Of a DNA stretch of 64,000 nt, positions 34,894 to 43,390 are shown one piece after another; position 1 is the first letter of the stretch; the number at the start of each line of letters is the position of its first letter. The notes beneath the pieces were generated by a model. It ran no database searches. It was not told the DNA's origin and was given only the letters and a program-made list of their open reading frames with translations. The DNA is from Flavobacterium wongokense. GTDB taxonomy: Bacteria > Bacteroidota > Bacteroidia > Flavobacteriales > Flavobacteriaceae. The stretch lies in NCBI RefSeq assembly GCF_021608265.1, contig NZ_JAKIHP010000005.1, forward strand, positions 89,822 through 153,821, read 5' to 3'. The position numbers and the translations under genes are program-made.

Positions 34894-35454
34894 ATGAGCG
34901 ACAAACTGATACAAATAATAAAGGCCATCGGCTCTTTTACGGATGATGAAATTGATTTTTTTGTCAGCAGGCTAAAGGAACAATTCATACCCAAAGGAGA
35001 ACATTTCCTAACCGAAGGACAGGTAAGCCGCCATTTAGGATTTATCGTTTCGGGAATTGGAATGCATTACAGAAATTATGAAGGCGTTGAGATACCGACC
35101 GACTTTACTATTGAAAATGAATGGTTGGGCTATTTGAACAGTTTTACCAATAAAACAGTTTCGGATATGAATATTAAGGTTTTAGAAGATACACAACTAC
35201 TGACATTGTCAGCCGAGGATTTTGAAAAAGTTTATCTATTCCAGCCAAAATTCATCCTGCTGAAAGATTATTATACCGAGCTTTCCTTTATCAATCATAC
35301 ACGCCACACAGCAGACCTTGCCATGCTGGATGCCAAACAACGTTATTATAAATTCATGAAGGAAAAGCCACACCTTGTCAATCGCGTTCCGCAATATTAT
35401 ATCGCGGCTTATTTAGGAATTAAACCGCAGTCGCTCAGCAGGATAAGAAAATAA
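34894..35454 (+). CDS. Crp/Fnr family transcriptional regulator
   Basis: The 186-residue protein has the cyclic-nucleotide-like sensory barrel (FIPKGEHFLTEGQVSRHLGFIVSG) and a shortened C-terminal helix-turn-helix (NRVPQYYIAAYLGIKPQSLSRIRK) ending right after the recognition helix, as is usual for small Bacteroidota Crp proteins. It is different from the Crp protein at 11589 and faces the following beta-barrel, VOC and HXXEE genes, which it may control. Confidence 0.9.
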   Translation: MSDKLIQIIKAIGSFTDDEIDFFVSRLKEQFIPKGEHFLTEGQVSRHLGFIVSGIGMHYRNYEGVEIPTDFTIENEWLGYLNSFTNKTVSDMNIKVLEDTQLLTLSAEDFEKVYLFQPKFILLKDYYTELSFINHTRHTADLAMLDAKQRYYKFMKEKPHLVNRVPQYYIAAYLGIKPQSLSRIRK

Positions 35455-35539
35455 AATCGGCAGTTCGTTATTAACAAATGTGAACGATATTGTTTGGAGC
35501 AGTTGCCAACTTTGCATCATAATTTAAAAACAAAAGATT

Positions 35540-36214
35540 ATGATACATTTAAAAAAGCAACTATTAAAAATGACGGCTGTAGTTATGGCCGTAACATTAC
35601 AAAGCCAGGCACAAACACAGGACTGGAAAACAGAAAAAAGGGTTAATCTCTTATTCGGAGTAGCCCAAACCGCAATTGCAAAAGGCTATAATGTAGAAGT
35701 AAATTACATCCACAACCGCTTCATTTTTGACTATTCACACGGCGCTTCGTTGGATTTTTCCGGGAATTTACTTCCCGATGATTTGAAAAGGCAGCAGCTC
35801 GCAATTCATGAACCTTATACGACAGGATTCGGGATTGGTTACCGTTTGAAGGAGTGGATCAATATTAGGGTGGAACCAAAATGGCACCGGTTTGAATTTT
35901 ATTATGAAGGCAGTCCGCAGAACAAAAGTACCGAGATTACCGCGTACAATGCCTTCAGCCTTGGACTTGGAGTATACGGAAGTTATATTCCGTTTAAAAA
36001 GAAGGATAATTTTTTGAAAGGTTTTATCATCGCGCCAAGCATCCGTTTTTGGCCAACCGTCAGTTCTAGTTTAAAAGGGAACAAATTCTCTTATTTTAAC
36101 ACTGTTACAGGTCAAAATGAAGAAATCAAAACGCTCGATTCGGGTTCCAAATTCACACCTTGGGTAGCAAATGTAAGCATTGGTTATTCCTTTCAATTCA
36201 AAAAGAAGCACTAA
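35540..36214 (+). CDS. Exported protein, probable small outer-membrane beta-barrel
   Basis: The 224-residue protein has a signal peptide (MTAVVMAVTLQSQAQTQ after a short basic start). Alternating strands then follow (FIFDYSHGASLDFSG, GFGIGYRLKEWINIRVEPKW, AFSLGLGVYGSYIPFK), and the chain ends in VANVSIGYSFQFKKKH, close to a C-terminal aromatic as in outer-membrane barrels. No family recognised. Its stop overlaps the start of the next gene (TAATG). Confidence 0.75.
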   Translation: MIHLKKQLLKMTAVVMAVTLQSQAQTQDWKTEKRVNLLFGVAQTAIAKGYNVEVNYIHNRFIFDYSHGASLDFSGNLLPDDLKRQQLAIHEPYTTGFGIGYRLKEWINIRVEPKWHRFEFYYEGSPQNKSTEITAYNAFSLGLGVYGSYIPFKKKDNFLKGFIIAPSIRFWPTVSSSLKGNKFSYFNTVTGQNEEIKTLDSGSKFTPWVANVSIGYSFQFKKKH

Positions 36215-36495
36215 TGCCCGAAATCAAAGCAGTCGTTTTTAAAACACCCGAGCTCAAAACAACACGGTTGTTTTTTGAAAACACACTGAAATTCAACATA
36301 GAGGAATCATCTGTAAGGCATTTTGTCATTTATTCAAAAGGCTTACGATTGATTTTCATTGCATCGCAAAAGGATTTTGAAATCGAATTATACCTGAGCG
36401 AAGCTGCCGGCAGTAATCAAACGTCTTTTAAAATAGACAACGATCCCAATGGGATCAACATAATACGAGTTTTCAATCATCAAAAAAATAATTAA
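36214..36495 (+). CDS. Short VOC-like (glyoxalase fold) protein
   Basis: The start is the ATG inside the TAATG overlap, giving 93 residues: MPEIKAVVFKTPELKTTRLFFENTLKFNIEESS resembles the first beta-alpha-beta module of VOC proteins (F.....l..t..FY...LGF). Residues that normally bind metal are not evident, and the length is under that of a typical 120-130-residue VOC domain, so it may be a half-module or divergent copy. Translationally coupled to the barrel gene. Confidence 0.65.
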   Translation: MPEIKAVVFKTPELKTTRLFFENTLKFNIEESSVRHFVIYSKGLRLIFIASQKDFEIELYLSEAAGSNQTSFKIDNDPNGINIIRVFNHQKNN

Positions 36496-36506
36496 AAAAC
36501 AAAACA

Positions 36507-37169
36507 ATGAAATCATTTAAAACATCGCAGTGGTTAAGCTTATTGGTCGCTGCCGCATTCTGTATCATTGCCCCAATTATGGGCTACATCAAAATTGGGC
36601 TTCCGCCAATAATTATCATTGGAGGCGCAGCCCTTATTGGATTTATCTTTTGGTATTTTACCTATTTTAAAGAGCCAACAGATCCAAAAATAATCCTTCC
36701 GCTTTTTGTATTAACCGTAGCTGCGCTGCAAATCCACATTATTGAGGAATATGTGACGGGCTTTGGTCCTGCGATGAGCAGATTGTTTAATATTCCGTGG
36801 AGCGAAAGAAGCTTCATTATGGTCTTTGCGCTGGTAGGCCCAACAATTTACACCTTAACAACTCTTGGACTTTACTATAGGATAAGACTTGCGGGATTTG
36901 TAGCCTGGTTTATTTTTATTGGTCCGGGTGTTGCCGAATTTACGCATTTCATATTTCCACTGCTTCAGCCACATCTGGAACCGGATAACATCAATGCGAT
37001 TACAAGGACAATCAATGGTAGTGAAATAGCCAATATGCCAAATTATTATGTAAAAACTACAGCCGAATATTATTTTTCGGGAATGTACACAGCGATTCTT
37101 CCAATGATTCCTGGTATTTATGCCATTTTCCGATTGACTAAAGCACATCGGATGAATAAGCAGGATTAA
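36507..37169 (+). CDS. HXXEE-domain membrane protein
   Basis: The 220-residue protein has about six membrane helices. LQIHIIEEYVTG contains the HxxEE motif, and AEFTHFIFPLLQPH gives a second conserved His. The HXXEE family is a predicted integral membrane group of unknown activity; the motif suggests metal binding. It follows the VOC-like gene by 11 bases and likely shares its transcript. Confidence 0.85.
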   Translation: MKSFKTSQWLSLLVAAAFCIIAPIMGYIKIGLPPIIIIGGAALIGFIFWYFTYFKEPTDPKIILPLFVLTVAALQIHIIEEYVTGFGPAMSRLFNIPWSERSFIMVFALVGPTIYTLTTLGLYYRIRLAGFVAWFIFIGPGVAEFTHFIFPLLQPHLEPDNINAITRTINGSEIANMPNYYVKTTAEYYFSGMYTAILPMIPGIYAIFRLTKAHRMNKQD

Positions 37170-37211
37170 TATTCAGATTTTGTAATTTAGATACCTGTAA
37201 AACTGTACACA

Positions 37212-38075
37212 ATGAAATATTATCACGTTGACGTTTTTTCAAACAAACCTTTTTCAGGAAACGGGCTCACTATTTTTATTAATCCGAATATTTTAGAGAA
37301 GCCGCTGATGCAATTGATTACTCAGGAGATGAGGCAGTTTGAAAGTATCTTTTTAAGCGAAATAAGCCCCAATACTTTTAGGGCACACATATTTACCATG
37401 GAGGAAGAATTGGATTTTGCGGGACATCCCATAATTGGTGCAGCTGCAATGATTCACGATATCAATGCAAAAACTGCAGATGAATATACCTGTACTTTTG
37501 AGCTTAATGAAAAGTCGGTCGTAGTGCAAACGATAAAACATGATAAGTATTATTCCGCTAAAATGAATCAGGGAAAACCTCAATTCTTAAATACCCTAAG
37601 TAAAGAACAGGAACTATCATTCCTCAGTTATTTCAATCTTACCGAAGCAGATAAATTTGAGGATTTGCCGTTGCAGACGATTTCAACCGGACTTCCCTAT
37701 CTAATTATACCTATAAAAAAAGAATCGCTATCAAAAATAAAAGTTACCATTCCCAACTTAGAGGAAAAGCTGGAAGAAGTAAACGCAAAGTTTTTTTATA
37801 TTTTGGATGTAGCATCACTTGAAGGAAGAACCTGGGATAATTTTGGACTTGTGGAAGATATCGCAACGGGAAGTGCGGCTGGTCCTGTAGGTGCCTATTT
37901 AGTTTCAAATAAGCTGGCGGTTACCAATACCGAAATCATCTTGAAACAAGGCAGTTTTTTAGGAAGGCCGAGTGAACTAAAAATAATAGTAAGTGGCTCC
38001 GAAAATGAAATCGGAGCTATTTATGTTACGGGTGATGTTTATAAAATGGGAACTGGAGAGCTATTAGATTTGTAA
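37212..38075 (+). CDS. PhzF family isomerase-like protein
   Basis: The 287-residue protein has the PhzF signature YYHVDVFSNKPFSGNGLTIF at the N-terminus, the catalytic Glu in RQFESIFL, and DFAGHPIIGAA and DIATGSAAGPVGAYL as the two substrate-phosphate-like loops. Family members are isomerases or epimerases; the substrate is unknown and no phenazine genes are present. It follows the membrane gene by 42 bases. Confidence 0.9.
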   Translation: MKYYHVDVFSNKPFSGNGLTIFINPNILEKPLMQLITQEMRQFESIFLSEISPNTFRAHIFTMEEELDFAGHPIIGAAAMIHDINAKTADEYTCTFELNEKSVVVQTIKHDKYYSAKMNQGKPQFLNTLSKEQELSFLSYFNLTEADKFEDLPLQTISTGLPYLIIPIKKESLSKIKVTIPNLEEKLEEVNAKFFYILDVASLEGRTWDNFGLVEDIATGSAAGPVGAYLVSNKLAVTNTEIILKQGSFLGRPSELKIIVSGSENEIGAIYVTGDVYKMGTGELLDL

Positions 38076-38092
38076 TAGTCCGATTTCTGGTT

Positions 38093-39760
38093 TTATTCTT
38101 TTACGAATCTGCCAAATTTGCCGTCAGCTTTTAGAATATAAATCCCCGAAGGCAATGAACTTACGTTAACCGTATTGGCATTCATTCTTCCGCAATGCAT
38201 TTCCCTTCCAGTCACATCATAAATCTGTAGTATTGCATTGTTTTCCAGTTGAGTTGTATCCAACCTTAATTCATTATGCACCGGATTTGGAGAAATTGTC
38301 AAGGCGTTGAATGCATACTGTTGATTTGCAAGTGTGCTAAATTGCAACGTGGCGCTTACCGGCAAATGATCTGAAGTAGTGTTGTAATAATTACTGATAC
38401 CCGGAGGCACAGTCACTTCCTGTGCAGCACTGTTCGAAACATAATTCCCGGACAATTCATTGGAAAGGATAATATTCTCAATAAGTGGATGATTCCAATG
38501 CGCATCATTTATAAATTGGGTAATCCCGGTGTAATCCGTTGGATCATCCATGAAGTTTTTATAAGGGGAATCAGTACATGCGCAGGCATTGCTCGATGTT
38601 CCAATAAGATAATCATTGAAATCGCCAATCAGCAGTAGGTTTTTTGTATTGAAACCTGCTCCGTCAAGTATGGTTTTCAAGGCCTCAGAACCACCTAATC
38701 TTCGGGTATAACTCATGGCGTCTCCATCTTCTGATTTTCCATGAATGTTAACTATAGATAACGGTACTACATTGGCACCCGAAATAAGGTTTACATTATA
38801 CGCAGTAGGATATCTTCCGCTTGACCAATTATAGTAATAGGAATTGCCTTGTGCTGCAGCTCCATTATTTAATTGTGAAGCGCCAGCAAACTGTACTCTT
38901 GATTTTTTATAAATAATTGCCTGCCTTTGTTCGCAGTCATTTGTAGTCGACGGAATAATCCTGCCATCCCACTGATCACTTCCCAAAAGTGATATCAAGG
39001 TTGAAATAGAAGGATACGAAACGGAGTTGGTAACTTCCTGTATGCAGTAAATATCGGAATTCATCGCAAGCATAGCCGAAGCTATGTTATTGATCTGCAA
39101 GGTTTCGTCGGTAGGCCCAAAAGTGGTGCAGCCCAGCCATTCCAGATTCCAGTTGGTAATCTTAAAAAGGCTGGTATTTGGATTTACAGGTATTTCACCG
39201 GTAACCTTTACATTCTTTATTTCCCAGGTTGCACTTACAACAGCACTGCTTAAATAACGAAATGCAATTCGGGAGTTTTCTGATTTTGCCGCTTCGGGAA
39301 TAATTAAATCTCCAGAAGAAACATACTGCCACGCCGTTGGAATATTTTGATTGAATCCCGTCAGCTCAGTCCATTGCGTTGTTGCCGGATTTCCGGTAAA
39401 ATTGGCCGTGGCGAATACTTTGTACCAACCTTCTGCCACACCGGCATTTAGTACATTGGCGCTTCCACGAGTATGGTTAAAGGTAAGTTTGACGTTATTT
39501 ATCTGAGCCAGGTTCATTGCCGGGCTTACAAACCAATCCTCATTTTCATAGTTCTGCCCAGCTGTATATCCGCTGCATACTGCACCATAGCTGGAACTAA
39601 AATGCCAATTTTGAGTACCCGTAACATTGATTGATGTAAACGTGTCAAAACTTGCCTGGCTGAGCAGGCTTTGTTCAAAAATTGTGGTTTGTGCATTTGA
39701 CAGGTTTATACCATATATCAAAACAACAAACAGAACCAGGTGTCTGAAGTATTTTTGCAT
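38093..39760 (-). CDS. Secreted endonuclease/exonuclease/phosphatase-fold protein with T9SS signal
   Basis: The 555-residue product has a signal peptide ending NLSNAQT. Residues 25-190 form a choice-of-anchor J-like beta domain (LTFNHTRGSANVL, RIAFRYLSSAVVSATWEIKNV). Residues 195-470 are an EEP-type nuclease: ITNWNLEWLG, IYCIQEVTNS (catalytic Glu), IVNIHGKSEDGD, LLIGDFNDYL (catalytic Asp-Asn) and YNTTSDHLPV (catalytic Asp-His). The C-terminus ALTISPNPVHNELRLD...GIYILKADGKFGRFVKE is a type A T9SS signal. It probably degrades extracellular DNA or another phosphoester. All catalytic motifs are present. Confidence 0.9.
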   Translation of the reverse strand: MQKYFRHLVLFVVLIYGINLSNAQTTIFEQSLLSQASFDTFTSINVTGTQNWHFSSSYGAVCSGYTAGQNYENEDWFVSPAMNLAQINNVKLTFNHTRGSANVLNAGVAEGWYKVFATANFTGNPATTQWTELTGFNQNIPTAWQYVSSGDLIIPEAAKSENSRIAFRYLSSAVVSATWEIKNVKVTGEIPVNPNTSLFKITNWNLEWLGCTTFGPTDETLQINNIASAMLAMNSDIYCIQEVTNSVSYPSISTLISLLGSDQWDGRIIPSTTNDCEQRQAIIYKKSRVQFAGASQLNNGAAAQGNSYYYNWSSGRYPTAYNVNLISGANVVPLSIVNIHGKSEDGDAMSYTRRLGGSEALKTILDGAGFNTKNLLLIGDFNDYLIGTSSNACACTDSPYKNFMDDPTDYTGITQFINDAHWNHPLIENIILSNELSGNYVSNSAAQEVTVPPGISNYYNTTSDHLPVSATLQFSTLANQQYAFNALTISPNPVHNELRLDTTQLENNAILQIYDVTGREMHCGRMNANTVNVSSLPSGIYILKADGKFGRFVKE

Positions 39761-39884
39761 TTAATTGTGGGATCGGTCTGGACTATTTCAAAATCCTAAA
39801 TGAGTTTAGTCCAGAATGTTAATTGGCGCAAACATACAAATAAAACAAACAATATAATATACTAGAGTAAGACAAGCATCTTTA

Positions 39885-39931
39885 TAGCCCCGATAGCAGC
39901 AACTACCGCGTAGTGCGGATAGCGGGAGCAT
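39885..39931 (+). repeat. Intergenic element with conserved arms and variable hairpin core, copy B
   Basis: TAGCCCCGATAGCAGC, core hairpin ACTAC-CGC-GTAGT at 39902-39914, then GGATAGCGGGAGCA. The arms match copy A at 31722-31777; the core hairpin does not, except for its geometry (5-bp stem, 3-base loop). It lies between the nuclease gene and the TetR operator. Confidence 0.6.
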
Positions 39932-39980
39932 AAGTGAAAGAATGCAGAGAGTGCCGCTTCAAAAATTATTTACAACAAAA

Positions 39981-39994
39981 ATACCAATCGGTAT
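39981..39994 (+). promoter_or_regulatory. Palindromic operator in front of tetR-like gene, with promoter
   Basis: ATACCAATCGGTAT is an imperfect 14-bp palindrome (ATACC-4-GGTAT). A -7 box TATATTTG lies at 40005-40012, so the palindrome covers the expected -33 region. The exact reverse complement of this site lies before the next gene at 40644-40657, marking both as binding sites of the TetR-type protein. Confidence 0.85.
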
Positions 39995-40034
39995 ATTTTT
40001 TATTTATATTTGTGTGGTTAAAAGAAAAATCTAC

Positions 40035-40625
40035 ATGTCAAAAGCAGAAAGAACCAGGCAATTCATCATTGAAAAAACCGCTCCGGTATTCAATGCTAAA
40101 GGATATGCCGGTACTTCTATAAATGATTTGACCGAAGCGACGGGACTGACCAAAGGAAGCATTTATGGCAATTTTGAAAACAAGGATGAAGTCGCTTTGG
40201 CGGCATTTGACTACAACTTTGAACGCGTCATTACTTTTATCAAAAGTAAAATGGACGAGCATACCACTTCAATTGACAAATTACTGGTTTATCCCGAAAC
40301 CTACCGCAATTTTTTGAAACTTCCTATTTTACAAACGGGTTGTCCAATAAACAACACCGCAGCAGAATCGGACGACACCCATCCTTTACTAAAGGACAAA
40401 GTGGCAAAAGCACTGCAGTTTTGGAGGGAAAGACTTGAAAATAGGGTTCTGATTGGGATTGAAAATGGAGAAATCAAGGAAGATGTTGATGTAAATGAAT
40501 TTGTTTCGGTTTTGATTTCCTTAATTCAAGGTAGTGTAATTCAGGTAAAAGTAACCGGTAAAATTGCGCCGCTTAATACCACTATGGATTATCTGGAGAA
40601 AATGATCAAAGACCTTAAAAAATAA
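40035..40625 (+). CDS. TetR/AcrR family repressor
   Basis: The start is ATG 40035 (196 residues); earlier codons lie in the promoter and operator. N-terminal HTH: ERTRQFIIEKTAPVFNAKGYAGTSINDLTEATGLTKGSIYGNFENKDEV-like region, with recognition helix TKGSIYGNFENK. The C-terminal domain has the TetR_C-type PILQTGCPINNTAAESDD segment (a Cys at the family's ligand position) as in the YxaF/NemR-like group that senses electrophiles or small organics. Operators before this gene and before the next unit suggest autoregulation plus control of the adjacent operon. Confidence 0.93.
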   Translation: MSKAERTRQFIIEKTAPVFNAKGYAGTSINDLTEATGLTKGSIYGNFENKDEVALAAFDYNFERVITFIKSKMDEHTTSIDKLLVYPETYRNFLKLPILQTGCPINNTAAESDDTHPLLKDKVAKALQFWRERLENRVLIGIENGEIKEDVDVNEFVSVLISLIQGSVIQVKVTGKIAPLNTTMDYLEKMIKDLKK

Positions 40626-40643
40626 TTTTTTTTGAATATTAAT

Positions 40644-40657
40644 ATACCGATTGGTAT
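40644..40657 (+). promoter_or_regulatory. Palindromic operator in front of secreted propeller gene
   Basis: ATACCGATTGGTAT, the reverse complement of the site at 39981. It contains a TTG that can serve as a -33 element, with TAACCTTT about 16 bases on as a weak -7 box. The ATG of the target is 35 bases downstream. Confidence 0.85.
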
Positions 40658-40691
40658 TTTTTATAAAATCTAACCTTTTAAAAAAGAAAAA

Positions 40692-41582
40692 ATGAAATCG
40701 AAAATCATCCTATTGCCTTTTACTGTATTGATGCTGAATATCTTTAATACCTCAGCCCAAATCACAAAAACCATTACCGGTTTTCACCATGTGGAAAGTG
40801 TTGCAACTGATGGAAAATACATTTATGCTGCTGATATCGGAAACGAACTCAATCCGGCTGCAAAAGACGGAGACGGACAAATCGTCAAGCTTGACAAAAA
40901 AGGGAATATCCTGGAAGCTTCATTTGTAAAGGAAAAATTAAACGCTCCAAAAGGATTGGCCATCAACAAAGGAATCCTTTTTTTAAACGATATCGACCGC
41001 CTTGTGGCTGTCGATTTGAATTTGGGGACCAAATTATACGAAATTGACTTTAGCAAAGACTCTTCGTTCCTGAATGACATTGCAGTTTGGGACAACAACA
41101 CCTTGTATGTTTCAGCGACAGATAAAAGCAAGTTGTTCAAGGTTAATCTGATGGATAAAAATTACACAGAAATCAAAACGGATATCACCATTTCGGGCAT
41201 CAATGGCCTGTATTGCACCAGGAACGCCAATCGTTTATACGTCAACGGATTTGGAAGCGATGACAAACCAAACGGTATCATTGGTTACATCAATCTGAAG
41301 GATAATAAATTCACCAAGGTAACTTCGCTCGAAGGTTATTTTGATGGGATTTACATTAACAGGGACGTTTTATATGTAAGTAATTGGGTTGCTTTTGAAA
41401 AGAAGGGAGTACTAATGGCAATAAGCCTTTACACCGGAAAATGCATCAAGGTCAAAGAAATTGAACCCATTTCAGGACCGGCAGATTTCGCAATCTATAA
41501 CGATGAGTTGATCCTTCCGGCAATGATGAGTGGTGAAATCCATTTTATCAAACTGGACAGCAGTTTAACCTTAAAATTATAA
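40692..41582 (+). CDS. Exported SMP-30/NHL-like beta-propeller protein
   Basis: The 296-residue protein has a signal peptide (LPFTVLMLNIFNTSAQ) and a six-blade-type propeller: VESVATDGKYIYAADIG, LNAPKGLAINKGILFLNDIDRLVAVDL, FLNDIAVWDNNTLYVSATD and ISGPADFAIYNDELILPAM. This resembles SMP-30/gluconolactonase and strictosidine-synthase-like propellers, but catalytic residues cannot be placed with confidence. It stands behind a TetR operator and directly precedes a thioesterase gene (2 bases between). Confidence 0.85.
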   Translation: MKSKIILLPFTVLMLNIFNTSAQITKTITGFHHVESVATDGKYIYAADIGNELNPAAKDGDGQIVKLDKKGNILEASFVKEKLNAPKGLAINKGILFLNDIDRLVAVDLNLGTKLYEIDFSKDSSFLNDIAVWDNNTLYVSATDKSKLFKVNLMDKNYTEIKTDITISGINGLYCTRNANRLYVNGFGSDDKPNGIIGYINLKDNKFTKVTSLEGYFDGIYINRDVLYVSNWVAFEKKGVLMAISLYTGKCIKVKEIEPISGPADFAIYNDELILPAMMSGEIHFIKLDSSLTLKL

Positions 41583-41584
41583 TC

Positions 41585-42079
41585 ATGGAAAAGAAGCCGA
41601 ACTCCGTTTACAAAGTCCGTTTTAGTGACTGCGATTTATTTGGCCATCTGAATAATGCGCGATACATTGATTATTTTATGAATGCCCGTGAAGATCATTT
41701 GAAGGATTACTACAATTTAAAGTTGACGGATTATTACCAGAAAGGGATTTCGTGGGTTGTTACGAGCCATGAAATAGCATATCTACGCTCGGCTGTTTAT
41801 GATGAAATGGTCAACATTGAATCGAGTCTGTTATTAGCTGAAGCCGATGGACTTTATGTTGAACTCATCATGGCTGATGAAACGAAAACCCATTTAAAAG
41901 CTGTGATGCGTACCAAGTTCACTCCGATAAATCCTAAGACAGGAAAAAAGGAAATCCATACGGCTGAATTTATGGAATGGGCAAAAAGCATCGAAAACAC
42001 AAGTGCAGGAAACACCAAAAACCTTCAGGACAGGATTAAGGAACTGCGCTATATGAAAAAGGAAAAAGAGACGGTTTAA
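41585..42079 (+). CDS. Acyl-CoA thioesterase (4-hydroxybenzoyl-CoA thioesterase fold)
   Basis: The 164-residue hotdog-fold protein has YKVRFSDCDLFGHLNNARYIDYFMNARED, the family's catalytic loop (D-x-D/N-x-x-GH-x-N). It probably hydrolyses acyl-CoA in the cytoplasm. It starts 2 bases after the propeller gene, so both belong to one TetR-controlled operon, ended by a hairpin. Confidence 0.92.
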   Translation: MEKKPNSVYKVRFSDCDLFGHLNNARYIDYFMNAREDHLKDYYNLKLTDYYQKGISWVVTSHEIAYLRSAVYDEMVNIESSLLLAEADGLYVELIMADETKTHLKAVMRTKFTPINPKTGKKEIHTAEFMEWAKSIENTSAGNTKNLQDRIKELRYMKKEKETV

Positions 42080-42116
42080 CTCTTGTTTGGAGTAAAAGTT
42101 TGGTTTAGCTTTTACT

Positions 42117-42155
42117 AAAAAACCCTTCTTAATCATAAGAAGGGTTTTGTTTTTA
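42117..42155 (+). terminator. Bidirectional terminator after thioesterase
   Basis: AAAACCCTTCTT, loop AATCAT, AAGAAGGGTTTT, then T-run; also touches the stop codon of the convergent dehydrogenase gene. Confidence 0.9.
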
Positions 42156-43379
42156 TTTTTTTGCAATTCGGTAGAGCTTGCCACTATCGGTAATGGCATA
42201 CAAAGCACCATCTTTTCCCTGGGCAACATCCCTGAATCGTTCTCCTTCACTTTCAAGCAGCCTTTCTTCGCCAATAACTTTATTATCCTGAATGACCAAA
42301 CGAACAATGTGCTGACTGCTCAATCCACCAATGAAAAGATTATTTTCCCATTCCGGAATTGCATTTCCGCTATAAAACGTCATTCCACTTGGGGAAACTA
42401 CAGGATCCCAATAATAAACAGGCTGCTCCATTCCTTCCATTTGGGTTTTACCTTCTCCAATAGTGTTGCCATCGTATTCTATTCCGTAAGTAATTGTGGG
42501 CCATCCATAATTTTTTCCGGGAACAATGCGGTTTACTTCATCACCACCACGAGGGCCAAATTCACATTCCCACAAATCTCCTGTAACCGGATGCAACGCC
42601 AAGCCCTGTACATTGCGATGCCCGTAAGAATACAATTCGGGACGGGCTTTGGCATTCCCTTCAAATGGATTGCCAGGAGCGGGTTTTCCATCAACAGTTA
42701 TGCGTATCGTTTTTCCAAGAGAGGAATTGAGGAGTTGTGCCTGAGGCCGTGTTTCAAGATCCGAGCGTTCGCCAGTGCTAAAGATGAGATTACCCGTTTT
42801 ATCAAAAAGAATCCTGGAGCCATAATGCAAAACACCATCATAGGCTGGTGTTGCACGATAGATCACGGTAGCATTCTCTACTTTCTTTTCGTTATTTGCC
42901 AAACGTCCTTTTGCTACTGCTGTTAAATTTCCTTTATCGGATTTTTCAGAAAACGTCCAATAGATTATCCTGTTTTGCAAAAAATCAGGGTCAATAGCGA
43001 TATCCAAAAGTCCGCCCTGTCCTTTATCATTTACTTCGGGAATACCTGTGATTTCTTCCGTAAGCTTTCCTGAAATATCAGCAATCAAGAGTGTTCCGCC
43101 TTTTTGTGTAATTAGCAAACGACCATCCGGAAGTGGCGTTACTGCCCAAGGCTTTTTTAACGAAGTATTCAAAACCTCGGTTACAATTGGTGTTTTTGTT
43201 TTGATGCCCGGAATACGGGATTGTCCCTCAAATGCAGGTTTGTATTTAGTATTCGGTGCTTTTCTTTCAACAGGCGAACCTTCAGGAGTCTGTACAACCT
43301 GCTGTCGTTCCTGTTTCTTGTTACATGTTGCCAACAGAATCGATACAGAAATACTTAAGACGGAAGTAACTAATCTCAT
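42153..43379 (-). CDS. PQQ-dependent sugar dehydrogenase-like lipoprotein
   Basis: The 408-residue protein has a lipoprotein signal (VLSISVSILLATCNKKQ, lipobox LATC). It is a six-blade propeller of the aldose sugar dehydrogenase (YliI/Asd) type: KPWAVTPLPDGRLLITQKGG, GGLLDIAIDPDF, HYGSRILFDKTGNLIFSTGERS, SYGHRNVQGLALHP and WECEFGPRGGDEVNRI. It would oxidise sugars or other alcohols with PQQ; the genome must supply or import PQQ. A small coiled-coil protein gene lies 11 bases upstream on the same strand. Confidence 0.9.
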   Translation of the reverse strand: MRLVTSVLSISVSILLATCNKKQERQQVVQTPEGSPVERKAPNTKYKPAFEGQSRIPGIKTKTPIVTEVLNTSLKKPWAVTPLPDGRLLITQKGGTLLIADISGKLTEEITGIPEVNDKGQGGLLDIAIDPDFLQNRIIYWTFSEKSDKGNLTAVAKGRLANNEKKVENATVIYRATPAYDGVLHYGSRILFDKTGNLIFSTGERSDLETRPQAQLLNSSLGKTIRITVDGKPAPGNPFEGNAKARPELYSYGHRNVQGLALHPVTGDLWECEFGPRGGDEVNRIVPGKNYGWPTITYGIEYDGNTIGEGKTQMEGMEQPVYYWDPVVSPSGMTFYSGNAIPEWENNLFIGGLSSQHIVRLVIQDNKVIGEERLLESEGERFRDVAQGKDGALYAITDSGKLYRIAKK

Positions 43380-43390
43380 AGCTGTTACCT

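Noticed and set aside
42147..42926. 259-residue plus-strand frame inside the sugar dehydrogenase gene
   Set aside because: It is antisense to a clearly conserved protein and lacks a plausible domain or start context.
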